Program-made: the position numbers and the translations under genes
Assembly (NCBI GenBank): GCA_027297745.1
Contig: JAPUHK010000116.1
Location: 1-38,998, forward strand
Source: Planctomycetota bacterium
Lineage (GTDB): Bacteria; Planctomycetota; PLA2
Reading direction: 5' to 3'
DNA length: 38,998 nucleotides
Notes under the pieces: generated by a model
Told to the model about the DNA's origin: nothing
Databases searched by the model: none
The model's input: only the letters and a program-made list of their open reading frames with translations
In this document: piece after piece, positions 24,453 through 32,336 of the stretch
Position numbering within the stretch: position 1 is the stretch's first letter
Layout of the letters: every line of letters begins with the position of its first letter

Positions 24453-24946
24453 CTCGCGGTCATGGGCCGGACCGCACGGTCTTCTACGCCCGGGAGATCC
24501 ACCAGATGAACCTGGTGCTGGGCAAGTTCCTGCAAAAGAGCGGGGCGGAGACGGTGCTGCTCGTCGATGTCGCAGGCCACCTGCTCACCCGCCAGGGGGC
24601 GCAGTCGCCCGCCAGCGAGGACACGATCACGGCGCTCGTTGCCGGTAACTGCGCCGCTTCGCGCGCCATGGCCACCATGCTCGGGACGCAGGAGTTCTCG
24701 AGCTGCATCCGGCGCGGCGGTGGGGGCCACCTGCTGCTGCTCCCGGCCGGGGACGGCATGCTGGCGGTGGCCTTCGGCGACGACACGAGCGTGTCGCTGG
24801 TACGCACCTATGCGCTCGAGGCGGTCCGGCGCCTGAACCCGATCCTGACCCGCGAGCTGGGCGACCCCGCGACGGGCGAGGAGCGCATCGAGAAGGACCG
24901 CTTCGAGGCCGAGATCGACGACGCGCTGACGGACGTCTTCGGTTAG
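24449..24946 (+). CDS. Roadblock/LC7 (MglB-like) protein
   Basis: 165 residues, a single Roadblock/LC7 domain with extensions. LGKFLQKSGAETVLLVDVAGHLLTRQG matches the first helix and strands, and GHLLLLPAGDGMLAVAFGD the last strand pair. Such proteins form dimers that act on MglA/Rab-like GTPases. The N-terminus has about 25 extra residues, and the C-terminus ends in an acidic helix (EAEIDDALTDVFG). It overlaps the GAF-Roadblock gene by 4 bp, so a heterodimer of the two is plausible (inference). It converges on the HU-REC-HATPase gene across a low-complexity inverted repeat. Confidence 0.82.
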   Translation: MTRGHGPDRTVFYAREIHQMNLVLGKFLQKSGAETVLLVDVAGHLLTRQGAQSPASEDTITALVAGNCAASRAMATMLGTQEFSSCIRRGGGGHLLLLPAGDGMLAVAFGDDTSVSLVRTYALEAVRRLNPILTRELGDPATGEERIEKDRFEAEIDDALTDVFG

Positions 24947-24967
24947 GGGCCAGTGGTTGCGGCCTAT

Positions 24968-25078
24968 CTGAGCCGTTCCCCTACCTCCGCCCCTACCCAC
25001 ACCTCTACCCTTGGTCCTATCCCTTGCCCCGTGTGTAGACGCACGTCGTAGAGGTAGGGCGGTAGGGGCAGGGGCAGT
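24968..25078. repeat. Low-complexity imperfect inverted repeat between convergent genes
   Basis: A left arm of CCCCTACC/CTCTACCC-type units faces a right arm of GTAGAGGTAGGGCGGTAGGGG and GGCAGGGG units. It fills the gap between 24946 and 25100 and could act as a two-way terminator. Confidence 0.45.
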
Positions 25079-25099
25079 GGCAGGGGTAAGAACGGAGAC

Positions 25100-26248
25100 C
25101 TAAACGCCGGCCAGTATGGGGTCCTCGACGAGGACCCGCGGCCGGTACTTGGTGATCACGATCTCGTTGCCGTTCCGGTTGAACTCGATGCGATCCACAT
25201 CGCGCAGGATGCGCGCCAGGCCGCCGACGGCGTTGTTCTCGGGCAGCACCGCGCCGACGCTGGGCGTGAAGTCGCGCTGCGCGTTGCCGGCTTCGCGTGC
25301 ATTGGCCAGCACGCTCGAGTGGTCGTAGCCCTTGCCGGAATCGCGTACCGCCAGCAGCAGCCGCCTGGGATCGAGGATCAGGCGTACCTGGATCGTGCAG
25401 CACTCGATCCCGCAATGGCCGTAGCGGACAGCGTTGTCGAGCGCTTCGTGCAGCGCCCAGCTGGCCCGGTGGACGAAGTCCTCGGGCAGGCTGTTGCGGT
25501 ACAAGACCTCTTCCACGAGCTCCCGCGCGCGCTTGCGCTCGGCCAGGTGGCCGGGCAGGGCAAGCGTGAGCTCGAAGATGTCCTCTTGCGGCGTGGCGAC
25601 GCGCGCAGCCAGCTCGACGCCCGCCGTTTGAATGAACTCTTTGATGTCGAAGGGCTCGATGATGATGTCGTCGGGCTCGACGTGCAGGCGCAGCGCCGCG
25701 CTCTCCCGCTCACCCGGCTTGAAGATGCCGACCACGGGGACGCCGTTCGTGAGCGGGTTGCACTTGACCTCGCGGATCAGGTCTTCCCAGCCCGGGATCT
25801 TGCTCTCGAGCACGACCGCCACGGGGGGATCGCTGTCGAGGCGCCGGAGCATCGTGGGCGTGTCGTCGCTCGTGCTGAGCTCCCATCCCTTTCGTCCGAA
25901 GTGCTCCCCGAGCATCTGCGCGAAGATGTCGTTGCCCTGACCCAGGTAGTAGATCGAGGTGGGGTGCAGGTGCGCGAGGTCTTTCTTGAACGAGCCGACC
26001 GGCGTGACCTCGAGCGAGCCCGGGCCCGGGGCGTAGGCGGCCAGGCCGCCCGATTCGTCTTCCCTCAGCAGGGCCTGGTTCGAGACCGCGATGGAGCACA
26101 AGTCGTCGATCTCCACCGCGTTGCCGGCGCGCAAGTGGCGCCGGATCGTCGCGAAGATCTGCTCCACCATCTCGATCGCCTGCTCGGGGTCGGTCTGCAG
26201 ACGAACAGCGAGGTCGCGTGCGAGTCTTTCCTTAGTGACTGTGACCAT
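25100..26248 (-). CDS. HU-like domain - degenerate receiver - RsbW-type HATPase fusion
   Basis: 382 residues. Residues 1-95 follow the HU/IHF pattern: two helices (KERLARDLAVRLQ, then QAIEMVEQIFATIRRHLRAG), NAVEIDDLCSIAV and the closing VTPVGSFKKDL. Residues 100-215 have the receiver-domain strand order, but the phosphorylation site reads VVLESKIPG with Glu148 where Asp is expected, which can mimic phosphorylation. Residues 222-372 are a GHKL ATPase: N-box HEALDNAVRYG (E268, N272) and G1 box DSGKGYD, most like the anti-sigma kinase RsbW/SpoIIAB, with no histidine-phosphoacceptor domain. It could tie DNA binding to partner-switching control. ATG 26248 is chosen because the HU fold starts there. 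No neighbouring anti-anti-sigma gene is seen. Confidence 0.82.
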   Translation of the reverse strand: MVTVTKERLARDLAVRLQTDPEQAIEMVEQIFATIRRHLRAGNAVEIDDLCSIAVSNQALLREDESGGLAAYAPGPGSLEVTPVGSFKKDLAHLHPTSIYYLGQGNDIFAQMLGEHFGRKGWELSTSDDTPTMLRRLDSDPPVAVVLESKIPGWEDLIREVKCNPLTNGVPVVGIFKPGERESAALRLHVEPDDIIIEPFDIKEFIQTAGVELAARVATPQEDIFELTLALPGHLAERKRARELVEEVLYRNSLPEDFVHRASWALHEALDNAVRYGHCGIECCTIQVRLILDPRRLLLAVRDSGKGYDHSSVLANAREAGNAQRDFTPSVGAVLPENNAVGGLARILRDVDRIEFNRNGNEIVITKYRPRVLVEDPILAGV

Positions 26249-26318
26249 CGAAGGTGTTCGTGCGATACCTAGGTGCCTACATAAATATCGGACATGCACA
26301 GCGCGGGGATTCGGCTTT

Positions 26319-26334
26319 CCGGGGCGCTCCCCGG
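26319..26334. repeat. 6-bp hairpin in the 26249-26461 intergenic region
   Basis: CCGGGG, four bases, CCCCGG. No T-run follows. The rest of the 213-bp gap, which should hold the promoter of the gene at 25100, shows nothing I can name. Confidence 0.35.
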
Positions 26335-26461
26335 CCCGAGCGCCTCATTCCGAGACGGTTGTGCGAGGCGGCCGTCCGAAGGGACTCCGACGGGGGCTAG
26401 GGGCGGCTGGCGGCCTCCCGTCCCCGGCCCGCGGAAGCCGCGTACGAGTCGGGCAGCTCCC

Positions 26462-27721
26462 CTAGGGCGCGTCGGCTCCGACCTCTTTGTACTCTGCGGC
26501 CGGAATATCCCCCAGGTCGGCGGTGCGCACCTCGGTCTCCCAGGTGACCGTTCCTTTCGCGTGGCGCTGGAAGACGGCGCGGCGCTGGTACAGGAAGTTG
26601 TCCCGGCGGGCGGTGACCACGATCAGGAAGAAGTTCGTGCGCACCGTGAAGTCGCGCCCGACGTCGATGTCGTTGCGCCGCAGCATGGCCTGGTCGTTCA
26701 TGCCGTCGACGTTCTGGACGATGTCGTTCAGGTTCTTGTAGGCCTGCTCGAGCGATTGCGCGCCCTGCTCGTCCTCGTTGTCGAGGTACTCGCGGCGCTC
26801 CTCGTCCCGCTCGTGCTTGAGATCCGCGTCCTCATCGGTGTTCAGGAAGCCTCCGCGGCCGTGGAAGATGCTCTCGGCGATGCGCTGCTGGCCCTCCGGC
26901 TCGCGGAACATGGCGCGCAGCACCTGGATCGGCGCCGTGTTGGCGTTGAGACGCCCGTCACCGTAGACGGTCACGAAGTCCAGCAACCCGGGCATCGTTT
27001 GACCGCTATCGATGTCGGTGAACGTCTCCAGAATGCGCTTCTCGCGCAACAGCGTGTGGGCGAAGACGAGGTCGTCGACCGTGTACAGACCCTGCTGCAT
27101 GTTCGCGTTGGGCGCGGGGATCTTGGCCTTGGGGATGCGCGCGTCGCGCTCCTCGCCCAGGCACAGCTTGACCACCGCATCGGCGATCTCGGCGGCCTGG
27201 GCGGGGTCGAGGTCCCACTGGTTATCGCGCAGGTCGCCGAAGCGGCTGTCGCGCAGGAAGTCGAGCAGGTGGACGAACCACTCCCGCGCCCGGCCCCGGC
27301 GCTGTGCGTCGTTGTGCGAGAGCAGGTTGAGGTTGAACTTCCCCTGCTCGTCGTACACCTCCGTGTAGAGCGTGACCTCGTCGCCGTATTCCCGGTCCCC
27401 CTTGCGCACGACCGCGCCCGTTTCCCCGCCATCGGTGCCCCACAGGTCGGCGTAGGAGTCATACGCGGACTGCGGGTCCTCCTCGTCGTCCTTGAGGTCG
27501 CGCAGCAACCGCAGGCGCATCTGCGCCAGCCGCGCCTGGACCGCGCCCTTGAACTGCTGGTTGGCGAGCAGGTTGCTGGCCAGCTGTGACGAGATCGTGG
27601 CTTCGAAGGACAGCTGCGTGACGATGATCGCCACGAGCGGCAGCAACACCAGGACCAGGATCAAGGCGACGCCGCGCTGGGCGGGGGCGGGACGGCCAGA
27701 CATCAAGGGTGAGACGATCAT
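26462..27721 (-). CDS. gspK: GspK-like minor pseudopilin of a type II secretion system
   Basis: 419 residues. A prepilin-like leader ends at RG, followed by the hydrophobic segment VALILVLVLLPLVAIIVTQ (about 18-36). Mature residue 5 is not Glu, as usual for GspK. The large periplasmic part has the family marks: YTEVYDEQGKFNLNLL, LYTVDDLVFA, DFVTVYGDGRLNANTAP and VLRAMF. GspK caps the pseudopilus tip that pushes exoproteins through the outer membrane. ATG 27721 lies 6 nt after the stop of the upstream FG-GAP gene; ATG 27703 would shorten the leader. It is the third gene of a unit with two FG-GAP proteins. No other Gsp gene is in this unit. Confidence 0.88.
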   Translation of the reverse strand: MIVSPLMSGRPAPAQRGVALILVLVLLPLVAIIVTQLSFEATISSQLASNLLANQQFKGAVQARLAQMRLRLLRDLKDDEEDPQSAYDSYADLWGTDGGETGAVVRKGDREYGDEVTLYTEVYDEQGKFNLNLLSHNDAQRRGRAREWFVHLLDFLRDSRFGDLRDNQWDLDPAQAAEIADAVVKLCLGEERDARIPKAKIPAPNANMQQGLYTVDDLVFAHTLLREKRILETFTDIDSGQTMPGLLDFVTVYGDGRLNANTAPIQVLRAMFREPEGQQRIAESIFHGRGGFLNTDEDADLKHERDEERREYLDNEDEQGAQSLEQAYKNLNDIVQNVDGMNDQAMLRRNDIDVGRDFTVRTNFFLIVVTARRDNFLYQRRAVFQRHAKGTVTWETEVRTADLGDIPAAEYKEVGADAP

Positions 27722-27727
27722 GAGCAG

Positions 27728-29140
27728 CTACTTCTTCCTGCTGAGCAGCAGGACCAGCTTGTCGCGCCGGTCGCCGCGGCCCTGGTAATGCACCAGGATA
27801 TCGGACCGCCGGTCCCCGTTCAGTTCTCCCGCCGCCGATTTGATCTGGGCGTACTCCGTGGGGTCGGGGATCGCCACCGTCGCGGCCGGCTTCTCCTCGA
27901 ACAGCGTCTCCGGGACCCCGCGGTAGATGCCGAGCAGCGCCGGCTCGCGGCTGACCAGCAGGTCGCGCCGCCCGTCGCCGTCGAGGTCCCCCCCGTGCTC
28001 GACCACGATCACGCCCCCCAGCGACAGGCGCCCCGAGGTCTCGGTCATCAGCCGCACCTTGACCGGCAGCGTGAGCACGCGGTCCGCGGTGCGCCGGAAG
28101 GGGGTCTTGCCCCCGCGGTTGATGAACAGCGGCACCTTGATGCGTACCTCGCTGCGCACGAAGATGCGCACGCCGTCGCCGACCGACGGCGAAGGCACGT
28201 AGGGCAGCGCCAGGTCGGGCAGCCCGTCGCCGTTCAGATCGTCGAGCACCGGATAGCGCATGTAGCCGGGGACCGACAGGACGAGCCGGCGGCCGTCGTT
28301 CAGACCCCAGTCCTTGAGCGCCATCAGGACGACGGCGTGCCCCACGGGACGGTTCACGGCGAGCACGTCCATGAACCCGTCGCCGTTGAAGTCGACGAAT
28401 TCGAGGCGGTGCTCCTTGGCCTCCGGCAGATGGATGCGGTGGGAGCGCTCGCGCGAGAAGCGGCCCTCGAGGTCGCCCGGAAACACGTTGAGCCCCTGCG
28501 CGTCCAACGTCGCGAAATCGAGCGACGGCCCCCTGTCGAAACGGCCGACCACCCACGCTCCGATGCTGACGCGCTGACGGTAGCGTTCATTTGCGTGCAG
28601 CGCCGTCGTCTCGACCGTCTCGCGCAGCGCGGGGGGCAGGATGGTCGGCTCATCCTTGCCGTAGAACAGCTGGTAGCCGGCCAGCGAGACGTCGACCACC
28701 TCCGGCTTGCCGTCGCCGTCCATGTCCGCCACCAACTGCCGCCACAGGATCTGCTTCGAATTGTGCGGCAGGCCGAGGCCGGCCGGATAGCCTAGTCGGC
28801 GCGGATCGCCCGCGGTCGGCACGACCCACCAGCCGATCCCCGTGCGCACGAGGATCTCTCTGCTCTGCGGTGTCCCGTCGATGTCCGTGACGTCGAACAG
28901 CGCGGCGCCGGCGGGCAGCTTCAGCACGCGGTCGGCCTTGGGGCGCAGGCCCTGCTTGCGGCCGTTCCACAGCCAGATCTCCGTGGGTGTCACCAGCATC
29001 AACTCGTCGAGCCCGTCGCCGTCGAGGTCGCGCAGGATGCGGTAGCTGACCCGTTTCGGGCCTTCGAGCTCGATCACGTCGAACTCCATCCCGGCGACCG
29101 CGGCGCAGCACAGCAGGAGCAGCGCGGTGCAGACTCTCAC
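27728..29140 (-). CDS. Secreted FG-GAP/VCBS propeller protein
   Basis: 470 residues. A signal peptide covers about 1-17 (TALLLLCCAAVAG). At least six calcium-type loops of the FG-GAP repeat are visible: LDGDGLDE, DMDGDGKPEV, DFNGDGFMDV, DLNGDGLPDL, DLDGDGRRDL and ELNGDRRSDI. These make an integrin-alpha-like beta-propeller outside the cytoplasm, usually a binding or adhesion surface. The start is GTG 29140, overlapping the stop of the upstream FG-GAP gene as GTGA. The pseudopilin gene starts 6 bp after this stop, so one transcript makes two propellers and a pseudopilin. The ligand is unknown. Confidence 0.88.
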   Translation of the reverse strand: MRVCTALLLLCCAAVAGMEFDVIELEGPKRVSYRILRDLDGDGLDELMLVTPTEIWLWNGRKQGLRPKADRVLKLPAGAALFDVTDIDGTPQSREILVRTGIGWWVVPTAGDPRRLGYPAGLGLPHNSKQILWRQLVADMDGDGKPEVVDVSLAGYQLFYGKDEPTILPPALRETVETTALHANERYRQRVSIGAWVVGRFDRGPSLDFATLDAQGLNVFPGDLEGRFSRERSHRIHLPEAKEHRLEFVDFNGDGFMDVLAVNRPVGHAVVLMALKDWGLNDGRRLVLSVPGYMRYPVLDDLNGDGLPDLALPYVPSPSVGDGVRIFVRSEVRIKVPLFINRGGKTPFRRTADRVLTLPVKVRLMTETSGRLSLGGVIVVEHGGDLDGDGRRDLLVSREPALLGIYRGVPETLFEEKPAATVAIPDPTEYAQIKSAAGELNGDRRSDILVHYQGRGDRRDKLVLLLSRKK

Positions 29141-30441
29141 CGTGCGACCTCCACGAAGACGATCCCGGTGCGCGCGGGGATGGCGGCAAGCTGCTTTCCG
29201 GAGCGCACGCGCCCGAGCGACGTCCCGTCCGGCTTCGAGCCCGTGTTCAGCTGCACGTCGAGCTTTGCCGCTTGTACGAGCTTGCCTTCGCCGTCCCCGA
29301 CGAGCAGGCGCACGCCGTTGCCGCGCTCGACGGCTTCGGGCCGTCCGTCTCCATCGAGGTCCGGCAAGAACGTGACGGGCGGCTGCGGGTCGAGGTTCAT
29401 CAGGGCGTCGGGCCCGATCCTGCCCTTGTAGGTCCAGGCCGCCGGCGCGTTGAAGCGCTTGCCGTCGAACAGATAGACCTGGTACAGGCCCGGAGCGCTC
29501 CCTGTCGCCAGCCCGATCACGCCCATGTCGATCGTGCACAGCACGAGGTCGAGGTCGCCGTCCGAGTCCACGTCGAGCAGGTCGGGCCGGATCAACGCCC
29601 CCGCGACCTTGATCGCCGAGGCGGGCGGGTACAGCCCGTTCTTCTCCTTGTTCCACACGCGCCCCTTGAGCCACAGCCAGGCGTGCGTGTCGAACGAGGC
29701 GAAGATGCCCGCCTTGCCCCACGAGGGCGTGATCAGCAGGTCGAGCCGGCCGTCCCCGTCCACGTCGGCGATGAGGATCTGCGTGCGGCGCAGCGCGGCC
29801 GCCTTGGCGCCGGCCTCCTCGTCATGCAGCGCGATGCGCTCGACCAGCTTCGGCCCCTTGTAGACGAGGATCTGCTTGTCTTCGAAGAAGACCAGCTCGC
29901 TGCCCGCGCCGGACCAGTTGCCCGCCACCGGCACGGCGATCTCGTACTTGATCGCGAAGGTCTCGTTGCGCCGGATCTCGATCGTGCTGCGTGGAGGGAT
30001 CGGCACGAGCTTGCCGTTGACGTGGAATCCGTCCAGGTCGGGCAGCACCGCGTCGTCGATGCCGTCGCCGTCGACGTCGCCGGGCGAATCGAGCAGCGCC
30101 GGCAGGCCGGCGCCCAACGCTCCGAGAAGGCACCGCGCTCCGGCCGGCCCGCGTTTGGAGGCGTCCCCCATCGGGTCCGGCACGGCGTGGTAGTAGCCGT
30201 CGATCACGAAACCGCACAGCCCCTTGCCGACTACCGTGACCGCCGGTGCGGCGATGCGGGTGACCGGCTGCTTGCGCAGGCCGTGCTTCGTGCCGCGAAA
30301 GATGAACAGCTCCTTCGCGGTGACCGCCACGATGTCCTCGAAGCCGTCGTTGTCCAGGTCCACGACGCGGACCTGGTGGACTTCAGCTCCGAGATCGATG
30401 GATTGGAGAGTGAGACCAGCCAGGAGTAGAGCGGAGAGCAT
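29137..30441 (-). CDS. Secreted FG-GAP/VCBS propeller protein
   Basis: 434 residues. A short hydrophobic signal sequence (MLSALLLAGLTLQS) starts the protein. Five FG-GAP loops are clear: DLDNDGFEDI, DVDGDGIDDA, DVDGDGRLDL, DVDSDGDLDL and DLDGDGRPEA. It is a relative of the downstream gene, similar in plan but not a recent duplicate by eye. It should fold as an extracellular propeller. The start at ATG 30441 is preceded by TAGAAT at 12 nt and no Shine-Dalgarno sequence. It is first in the unit with the second propeller and the GspK-like gene. Confidence 0.88.
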   Translation of the reverse strand: MLSALLLAGLTLQSIDLGAEVHQVRVVDLDNDGFEDIVAVTAKELFIFRGTKHGLRKQPVTRIAAPAVTVVGKGLCGFVIDGYYHAVPDPMGDASKRGPAGARCLLGALGAGLPALLDSPGDVDGDGIDDAVLPDLDGFHVNGKLVPIPPRSTIEIRRNETFAIKYEIAVPVAGNWSGAGSELVFFEDKQILVYKGPKLVERIALHDEEAGAKAAALRRTQILIADVDGDGRLDLLITPSWGKAGIFASFDTHAWLWLKGRVWNKEKNGLYPPASAIKVAGALIRPDLLDVDSDGDLDLVLCTIDMGVIGLATGSAPGLYQVYLFDGKRFNAPAAWTYKGRIGPDALMNLDPQPPVTFLPDLDGDGRPEAVERGNGVRLLVGDGEGKLVQAAKLDVQLNTGSKPDGTSLGRVRSGKQLAAIPARTGIVFVEVAR

Positions 30442-30453
30442 GAGTAGGGAGCG

Positions 30454-30459
30454 ATTCTA
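30454..30459 (-). promoter_or_regulatory. -10 hexamer TAGAAT for the FG-GAP/GspK unit
   Basis: Ends 12 nt before ATG 30441 on the minus strand. Confidence 0.5.
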
Positions 30460-30485
30460 CCCCGCTCGTGCTCCCTGTCGCCGCG

Positions 30486-31334
30486 TCAGTCGGTCAGCTC
30501 GGCACGGCCGAAGACGAGCGCCGCGGCCAGCGGCAGACCGAGCACGAAGACCAGCGCGCCGCCGAGCTCCGGCACCCCGTACGGCGGCCATTGGGCGCTC
30601 GACAGCCCGCGCCCGAAGTCGCGCAGCTGCACCCAGAACCCCTCGGTCGCGCGCAACGGAGAGGCAGCCGCGACGTCGTCCGCCAGACCGAGCACGTTGG
30701 GCAGATAGTGCAGCATCATCAAGAGGAAAAGCGCGCTGAACACCGCACCCGCGGCGGAGCGCGTCCAACTGGAGATGAGCATGCCCAGCCCGGCCGCCGT
30801 CAACAGCGCCGGCAGCAGGATCAACGACGCCCACCACGCGCGCGCCCGCAGGGTCGCCGCCGTGAAGTTCGTGTCCTGCTCGATCTCCTCGGTGAACTTC
30901 CAGCCGCCATCCGCTTCGCCGCCGCCGCCCGCCATGGGCACGTCTCCGAACCCGAGATCGCTCCCCGCCAGCGCGGCCGATCCCAGGCACAAGATCAGGA
31001 ACAGCGTCGCCAGCACGGCCAGCGCGCAGGCCTTGCCGAGCACGAAGCCGGCGCGGCCGACGGGCCGCGGCAGGATCCAGCGCACCGTTCCCCGGGTGCG
31101 GTCGCCGGCGAGCGTGATCGCGCCCGCGAAGACCAGGAAAAAGGCGGCGATCGCACCGCCTTGCTTGGCCGCCTCCGCGAACGCGGACCAGCTGGTGAAG
31201 CGGTGCGGTGTGGTCTTGCCTATGAAGTAGGTCCCCACCGCGGTGAGCAGCAGGCCCAACCAGATCAGGGAGCTGCGCGCGAGGTCGCGCAGCTCCGCGC
31301 GGAAGCAGGCCCCGAGTCCACGCAGGGCCTTCAC
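30486..31334 (-). CDS. ABC-2 type transporter permease
   Basis: 282 residues with about six membrane helices. The order follows ABC-2 permeases: a first helix (LIWLGLLLTAVGTYFIG), then GGAIAAFFLVFAGAITLAGDRTRGTVRWILPRP, where the DRTRGT loop is the typical contact with the ATPase. A large loop after the third helix is Gly-rich. The start is GTG 31334, which overlaps the stop of the ATPase gene as GTGA, so both subunits are made together. The substrate is unknown; such pairs export drugs, lipids or peptides. The C-terminus ends in a basic/acidic RAELTD tail. Confidence 0.9.
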   Translation of the reverse strand: MKALRGLGACFRAELRDLARSSLIWLGLLLTAVGTYFIGKTTPHRFTSWSAFAEAAKQGGAIAAFFLVFAGAITLAGDRTRGTVRWILPRPVGRAGFVLGKACALAVLATLFLILCLGSAALAGSDLGFGDVPMAGGGGEADGGWKFTEEIEQDTNFTAATLRARAWWASLILLPALLTAAGLGMLISSWTRSAAGAVFSALFLLMMLHYLPNVLGLADDVAAASPLRATEGFWVQLRDFGRGLSSAQWPPYGVPELGGALVFVLGLPLAAALVFGRAELTD

Positions 31335-32221
31335 CGGTCCACCTCGCGCAGATAGAGGTCGTCCAGCGTGTGGCGCTGCAGCGCCAGCTCGAAAACGCGC
31401 ACGTCCGCGCCCACGCAGGCCGCGGCGGCGTCCGCCGCCTGCGCCTCCGTGGCTTTCAAGATCAGCACACCGTCCTGCGCGTCGCAGCCGAGGTCGGGCA
31501 GCGCCTCGGCGATGGCGGCGCGCGCGCGTTCCGGGTCGTTCACGCGCAGGCGGTAGCGCGAGTCCTCGGTGTGCAGCAGGTCCTCGACCGCCCCCGAGCG
31601 CAGCGTGCGTCCCGAGACGAGGATGGCCGCGTGCGTGCACAGCCCTTCGACCTCCGCCAGACGATGCACGGAGACGAGCACGGTCGCGCCCCGCGCGTGC
31701 TCCTCCTGCAGGATGCCGCGGATCATCTGCAGCCCCTTCGGGTCGAGGCCGTTCTGCGGCTCGTCCAGCACGAGCAGGTCCGGCGCTCCGAGCAGCGAGC
31801 AGGCGAGCCCCAGGCGCTGGCGCATCCCGTGGCTGAAGCCACCCGTTTTGCGGTCGGCCGCGTAGGAGATGCCCACGCGCTCGAGCACCCCCTGGTCCGC
31901 TTCGATTCCGGCATAGGCACCCGCACGCTTGATCGTCTCGCTCGCCGTCAAGTGGGCGGGGAACACGGCGTCCTCGATCAAGAAGGATGCCTTGGCGACG
32001 GCGGCCACGTGATCGCTTACGTCCATGCCCAACACGCGTGCGGACCCGGCGTCGGAGCGGATCAGGCCCGCGAGGATGCGCAGCGTGGTGGACTTACCCG
32101 CCCCGTTGGGGCCCAGGAGGCCGAACAGGCTTCCGGACGGCACTTCGAGGTCCAACCCGCAGAGCGCCTCGTGGGGGCCGTAGCTCTTGTGGAGTCCCGA
32201 GCATTCGACCGCCGCGGGCAT
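31331..32221 (-). CDS. ABC transporter ATP-binding protein
   Basis: 296 residues. Walker A is GPNGAGKSTT, the signature is SHGMRQRLGLA in place of LSGGQ, Walker B is LLVLDEPQNGLDP, and the switch His is in LVSVHRL. The group is the DrrA/CcmA-like class that works with ABC-2 permeases. The C-terminal 80 residues form the usual extra domain of such exporters. It supplies ATP-driven movement for the downstream permease. ATG 32221 has TACCCT 7 nt upstream and no Shine-Dalgarno sequence. It diverges from the GspF-like fusion gene. Confidence 0.95.
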   Translation of the reverse strand: MPAAVECSGLHKSYGPHEALCGLDLEVPSGSLFGLLGPNGAGKSTTLRILAGLIRSDAGSARVLGMDVSDHVAAVAKASFLIEDAVFPAHLTASETIKRAGAYAGIEADQGVLERVGISYAADRKTGGFSHGMRQRLGLACSLLGAPDLLVLDEPQNGLDPKGLQMIRGILQEEHARGATVLVSVHRLAEVEGLCTHAAILVSGRTLRSGAVEDLLHTEDSRYRLRVNDPERARAAIAEALPDLGCDAQDGVLILKATEAQAADAAAACVGADVRVFELALQRHTLDDLYLREVDR

Positions 32222-32228
32222 GGCGTAG

Positions 32229-32234
32229 AGGGTA
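32229..32234 (-). promoter_or_regulatory. -10 hexamer TACCCT for the ABC exporter
   Basis: Ends 7 nt before ATG 32221 on the minus strand, so the predicted mRNA starts almost at the ATG. Confidence 0.4.
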
Positions 32235-32288
32235 TCTGATTTGGGCCGTAGCCTTGGACCCGGCCCTAGCCTCCGCCTTGGAGTCGAA

Positions 32289-32314
32289 GGCTGAGGCTGA
32301 GGCCGAGGCTGAGG
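32289..32314. repeat. Tandem hexamer repeat GAGGCT/GAGGCC
   Basis: Four head-to-tail units in the 115-bp divergent promoter region. Confidence 0.55.
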
Positions 32315-32320
32315 GTGGGT

Positions 32321-32326
32321 TACGCT
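32321..32326 (+). promoter_or_regulatory. -10 hexamer TACGCT for the GspF-like fusion gene
   Basis: Ends 10 nt before GTG 32337, with no Shine-Dalgarno sequence between. Confidence 0.5.
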
Positions 32327-32336
32327 GTACCCCACC

